6,380 nucleotides of DNA from Alphaproteobacteria bacterium (GTDB lineage Bacteria; Pseudomonadota; Alphaproteobacteria; Sphingomonadales; Sphingomonadaceae). This document shows positions 4,848-6,380 of this stretch, one piece after another (position 1 is the stretch's first letter; each line of letters begins with the position of its first letter). The position numbers and the translations under genes are program-made. Below the pieces are notes generated by a model that ran no database searches, was not told the origin of the DNA, and saw only the letters and a list, made by a program, of their open reading frames with translations. The stretch covers positions 1 to 6,380 of the forward strand of contig JAQGLD010000357.1 of the NCBI GenBank assembly GCA_028293055.1, written 5' to 3'.

Positions 4848-5726
4848 TCATGCCAAGGCCGGCTCGGCGCTGTGGGCCTCGGCCGGGGCCGCCGCCTCTG
4901 CGCGGACGAAGGCCAGGATGTCGGCATTGATCAGCTCGGGATGCGTCGTCATGCAGCCGTGCGGCAGGCCCCGATAGGTCTTGAGTGTGCCGTCGCGCAG
5001 CAGCTTGACCGCGAGCGGAGCGCTGTCGGCATAAGGCACGACCTGGTCGTCCTCGCTGTGAATGACCAGCACCGGCACCTCGATCTGGCGGAGATCCTCG
5101 GTCAGATCGGTCTCGGAGAAGACCTTGATGCAGTCATAGCCGGCATTGGCGCCGCCCATCATCGCCTGGCGCCACCAGTTGCGGATCAGCCCTTCGATGG
5201 GCTTCACTCCCGGCCGGTCGAAATTGTAGAAGGGCCCCGAAGCGATATCGAGGTAGAATTGCGAGCGGTTGGCGGCGAGCGCAGAGCGGAATCCGTCGAA
5301 TATTTCGATCGGGGTCCCGCCGGGATTGCTCTCCTTGCGGACCATCACCGGCGGGATCGCCGAGATCAGCACCGCTTTCGAGACCCGACCAGGCTCGGCG
5401 CGGGCGACATAGCGGGTGGCCTCGCCGCCGCCGGTCGAATGTCCGCCATGGATCGCATCCCTCAGGTCGAGCGCGCGCACCAGCTCGGCCACGTCGGCCG
5501 CATAGGTGTCCATGTCGTTGCCGGTGTCGGGCTGGCTGGATCGGCCGTGTCCGCGGCGATCGTGGGCGATGACCCGGAATCCTTCGCCGCGGAAAAAGAG
5601 CAATTGATTGTCCCAGTCGTCCGCGCTCAGCGGCCAGCCGTGATGAAAGACGATCGGCTGCGCGGCCCGCGCGCCCCAATCCTTGTAGAAGATCTCGGTA
5701 CCGTCGCTGGTCGTGATGATCGGCAT
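4848..5726 (-). CDS. Alpha/beta hydrolase, non-heme chloroperoxidase / arylesterase family
   Basis: 292 aa, slightly longer than the usual 270-280 because of an Ala/Glu-rich C-terminal tail. It begins with the family hallmark TSDGTEIFYKDWG. HHGWPLSADDW (28-38) carries the oxyanion-hole Trp, and HDRRGHGRS (55-63) is typical. The nucleophile elbow is GHSTGG with Ser97; the acid is Asp227 in HSEDDQVVP and the base His256 in GLPHG, so the triad is complete. Relatives are cofactor-free esterases that also make peracids and thereby halogenate or oxidise; the physiological substrate is seldom known. Cytoplasmic, no signal peptide. The frame is open up to 5891, but the stretch above Met 5726 is Arg/Ser/Pro-rich, and GAGGG lies eight bases before ATG 5726, which sets the start. 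First gene of a three-gene operon, downstream of a LysR gene on the same strand. Confidence 0.93.
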   Translation of the reverse strand: MPIITTSDGTEIFYKDWGARAAQPIVFHHGWPLSADDWDNQLLFFRGEGFRVIAHDRRGHGRSSQPDTGNDMDTYAADVAELVRALDLRDAIHGGHSTGGGEATRYVARAEPGRVSKAVLISAIPPVMVRKESNPGGTPIEIFDGFRSALAANRSQFYLDIASGPFYNFDRPGVKPIEGLIRNWWRQAMMGGANAGYDCIKVFSETDLTEDLRQIEVPVLVIHSEDDQVVPYADSAPLAVKLLRDGTLKTYRGLPHGCMTTHPELINADILAFVRAEAAAPAEAHSAEPALA

Positions 5727-5798
5727 CGTTCGTTCCCTCGGAAGAGTTGAGTCAGCCGGTCGGCGGGGCCGGAACCCGTGACTCGCGAAGCTGCCGAA

Positions 5799-5820
5799 GG
5801 CGGGCGATGCGCGGCCCGCC
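5799..5820 (-). promoter_or_regulatory. GC hairpin in the leader of the hydrolase operon
   Basis: GGCGGGC and GCCCGCC form a perfect seven-pair stem with an eight-base loop, about 73-94 bases before the hydrolase start. It could be a terminator for lysR or a leader structure. Nearby 5828-5855 has an imperfect dyad (CTCGAC...GTCGAG). The role is guesswork; GC-rich DNA makes such stems by chance. Confidence 0.25.
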
Positions 5821-5927
5821 GAACGCGCTCGACTCGGTCGCGACGACTCGTCGAGCTTATCGATTTTCGGCCGGAGAACCACCTCCGCCACGCACCATTT
5901 TAGGGTACCGGCGGCCCGCTCGCTTTG

Positions 5928-6380
5928 TCAGCGGTGGCGCAGTGCGTCCAGGATCAACGCGAAGGCCGGTGTCGGCTGCCGCCTGCTGGGATAGTAAAGA
6001 TGGTAGCCGGGGCGGGGCGGGCACCAATCGTCGAGCACTCGCACCAGCCGGCGCTGCGCGAGATCCTCGGCGACATAATCCTGTGGGAGATTGACGAGGC
6101 CGAGACCGTCCACCGCGGCCCTCCGGATCGTCGCCAGATCGTTGAACGCGAGCGGGCCGTTGACGCGCACCTTGGGCTCCCGGCCGCCCTTGCCGAACTC
6201 CCAGACATAATGGCCGCGAGCAGGCGACAGCCAGAGGTTGATGCAGGCATGGTTCACCAGGTCCTGAGGCGTCCGTGGCTTGGGATTCCGCTCGAAATAA
6301 GCAGGCGAGCCGACGACGGCCTGCCGAAGATCGGGGGCGATGCGAAGCGCGATCATGTCCTTGTCGACATGCTCGCCGAG
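5928..6380 (-). CDS. LysR-family transcriptional regulator, C-terminal part (5' end outside window)
   Basis: The frame is open to the window edge; 150 residues are visible and the N-terminal helix-turn-helix lies outside. What is seen is the second half of a LysR effector-binding domain. LGEHVDKDMIALRI leads into the classic APDLRQAVVGSPAYFERN strand and helix, then the 'P-x-x-P-x-D-L-x-x-H-x-C-I' hinge (PRTPQDLVNHACIN), the GLGLVNLPQDYVAEDL helix-strand characteristic of the family, and LYYPSRR near the end. This fits the group that contains CrgA- and DsdC-like regulators; the ligand cannot be inferred. It stops 201 bases before the hydrolase start on the same strand, unlike the usual divergent LysR-target arrangement, so its target may lie upstream outside the window, or it may be co-transcribed with the hydrolase operon. 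Confidence 0.92.
   Translation of the reverse strand, partial: LGEHVDKDMIALRIAPDLRQAVVGSPAYFERNPKPRTPQDLVNHACINLWLSPARGHYVWEFGKGGREPKVRVNGPLAFNDLATIRRAAVDGLGLVNLPQDYVAEDLAQRRLVRVLDDWCPPRPGYHLYYPSRRQPTPAFALILDALRHR

Noticed and set aside
3732..5750. 672-codon open frame on the plus strand, antisense to the hydrolase, repeat protein and methyltransferase
   Set aside because: It spans three well-supported genes and their junctions, has no domain-like sequence, and stop-free antisense frames are expected opposite high-GC coding DNA.
5727..5891. 55-residue N-terminal extension of the hydrolase from a GTG at 5891
   Set aside because: The sequence is low-complexity and family members begin at the TSDGT segment; the ATG at 5726 has a good ribosome site.
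5896..5931. CTGACA-N18-TACCCT as a sigma-70-like promoter for the hydrolase operon
   Set aside because: The -35 overlaps the lysR stop and the -10 matches only three of six bases; too weak to list as a feature.

Overview
The window looks like a chromosomal piece of a high-GC alphaproteobacterium, most likely a sphingomonad. The reasons are the strong G/C third-position bias, two possible general-stress (EcfG-type) promoter motifs, a dispersed palindrome of a kind I associate with sphingomonad genomes, and the character of the small proteins. The genus is an inference; no rRNA or core marker gene is present.

Layout. Positions 1-1600 hold a minus-strand group of stress-like small genes. These are a 176-aa YflT-type protein with a glycine-rich hydrophobic core (21-551), a possible 20-aa peptide (670-732) that overlaps the stop of a 58-aa Cys-x2-Cys-x3-His zinc-ribbon-like protein (732-908), a 33-aa single-span membrane peptide (958-1059), and a secreted 74-aa glycine-zipper protein (1367-1591) followed directly by a strong GC palindrome. 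Two of these genes have candidate EcfG (GGAAC...) promoters. Positions 1783-2703 hold a divergent set of small membrane proteins: a possible 33-aa peptide on the minus strand and two two-helix proteins on the plus strand. A 214-aa three-helix membrane protein (2803-3447, minus) converges on these, with a hairpin between.

The right half is all minus strand. A spacer (3448-3749) carries a 63-base inverted repeat. Then, in transcription order, come a 5'-truncated LysR regulator (5928 to the window edge), a 201-base leader region, an alpha/beta hydrolase of the non-heme chloroperoxidase/arylesterase family with an intact Ser-Asp-His triad (4848-5726), a 104-aa protein built on five-residue repeats (4508-4822), and a SAM-dependent methyltransferase (3750-4520) that overlaps the gene before it. 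The last three look like one operon, with gaps of 25 and -13 bases.

No mobile element, CRISPR array, rRNA or intact tRNA is visible. Nothing amounts to a clearly new defence or biosynthetic system. The most unusual items are the pentad-repeat protein inside the hydrolase-methyltransferase operon, the run of very small cistrons near the left end, and the possible common stress promoter. Every function given is inferred from sequence by eye; no database search was run.
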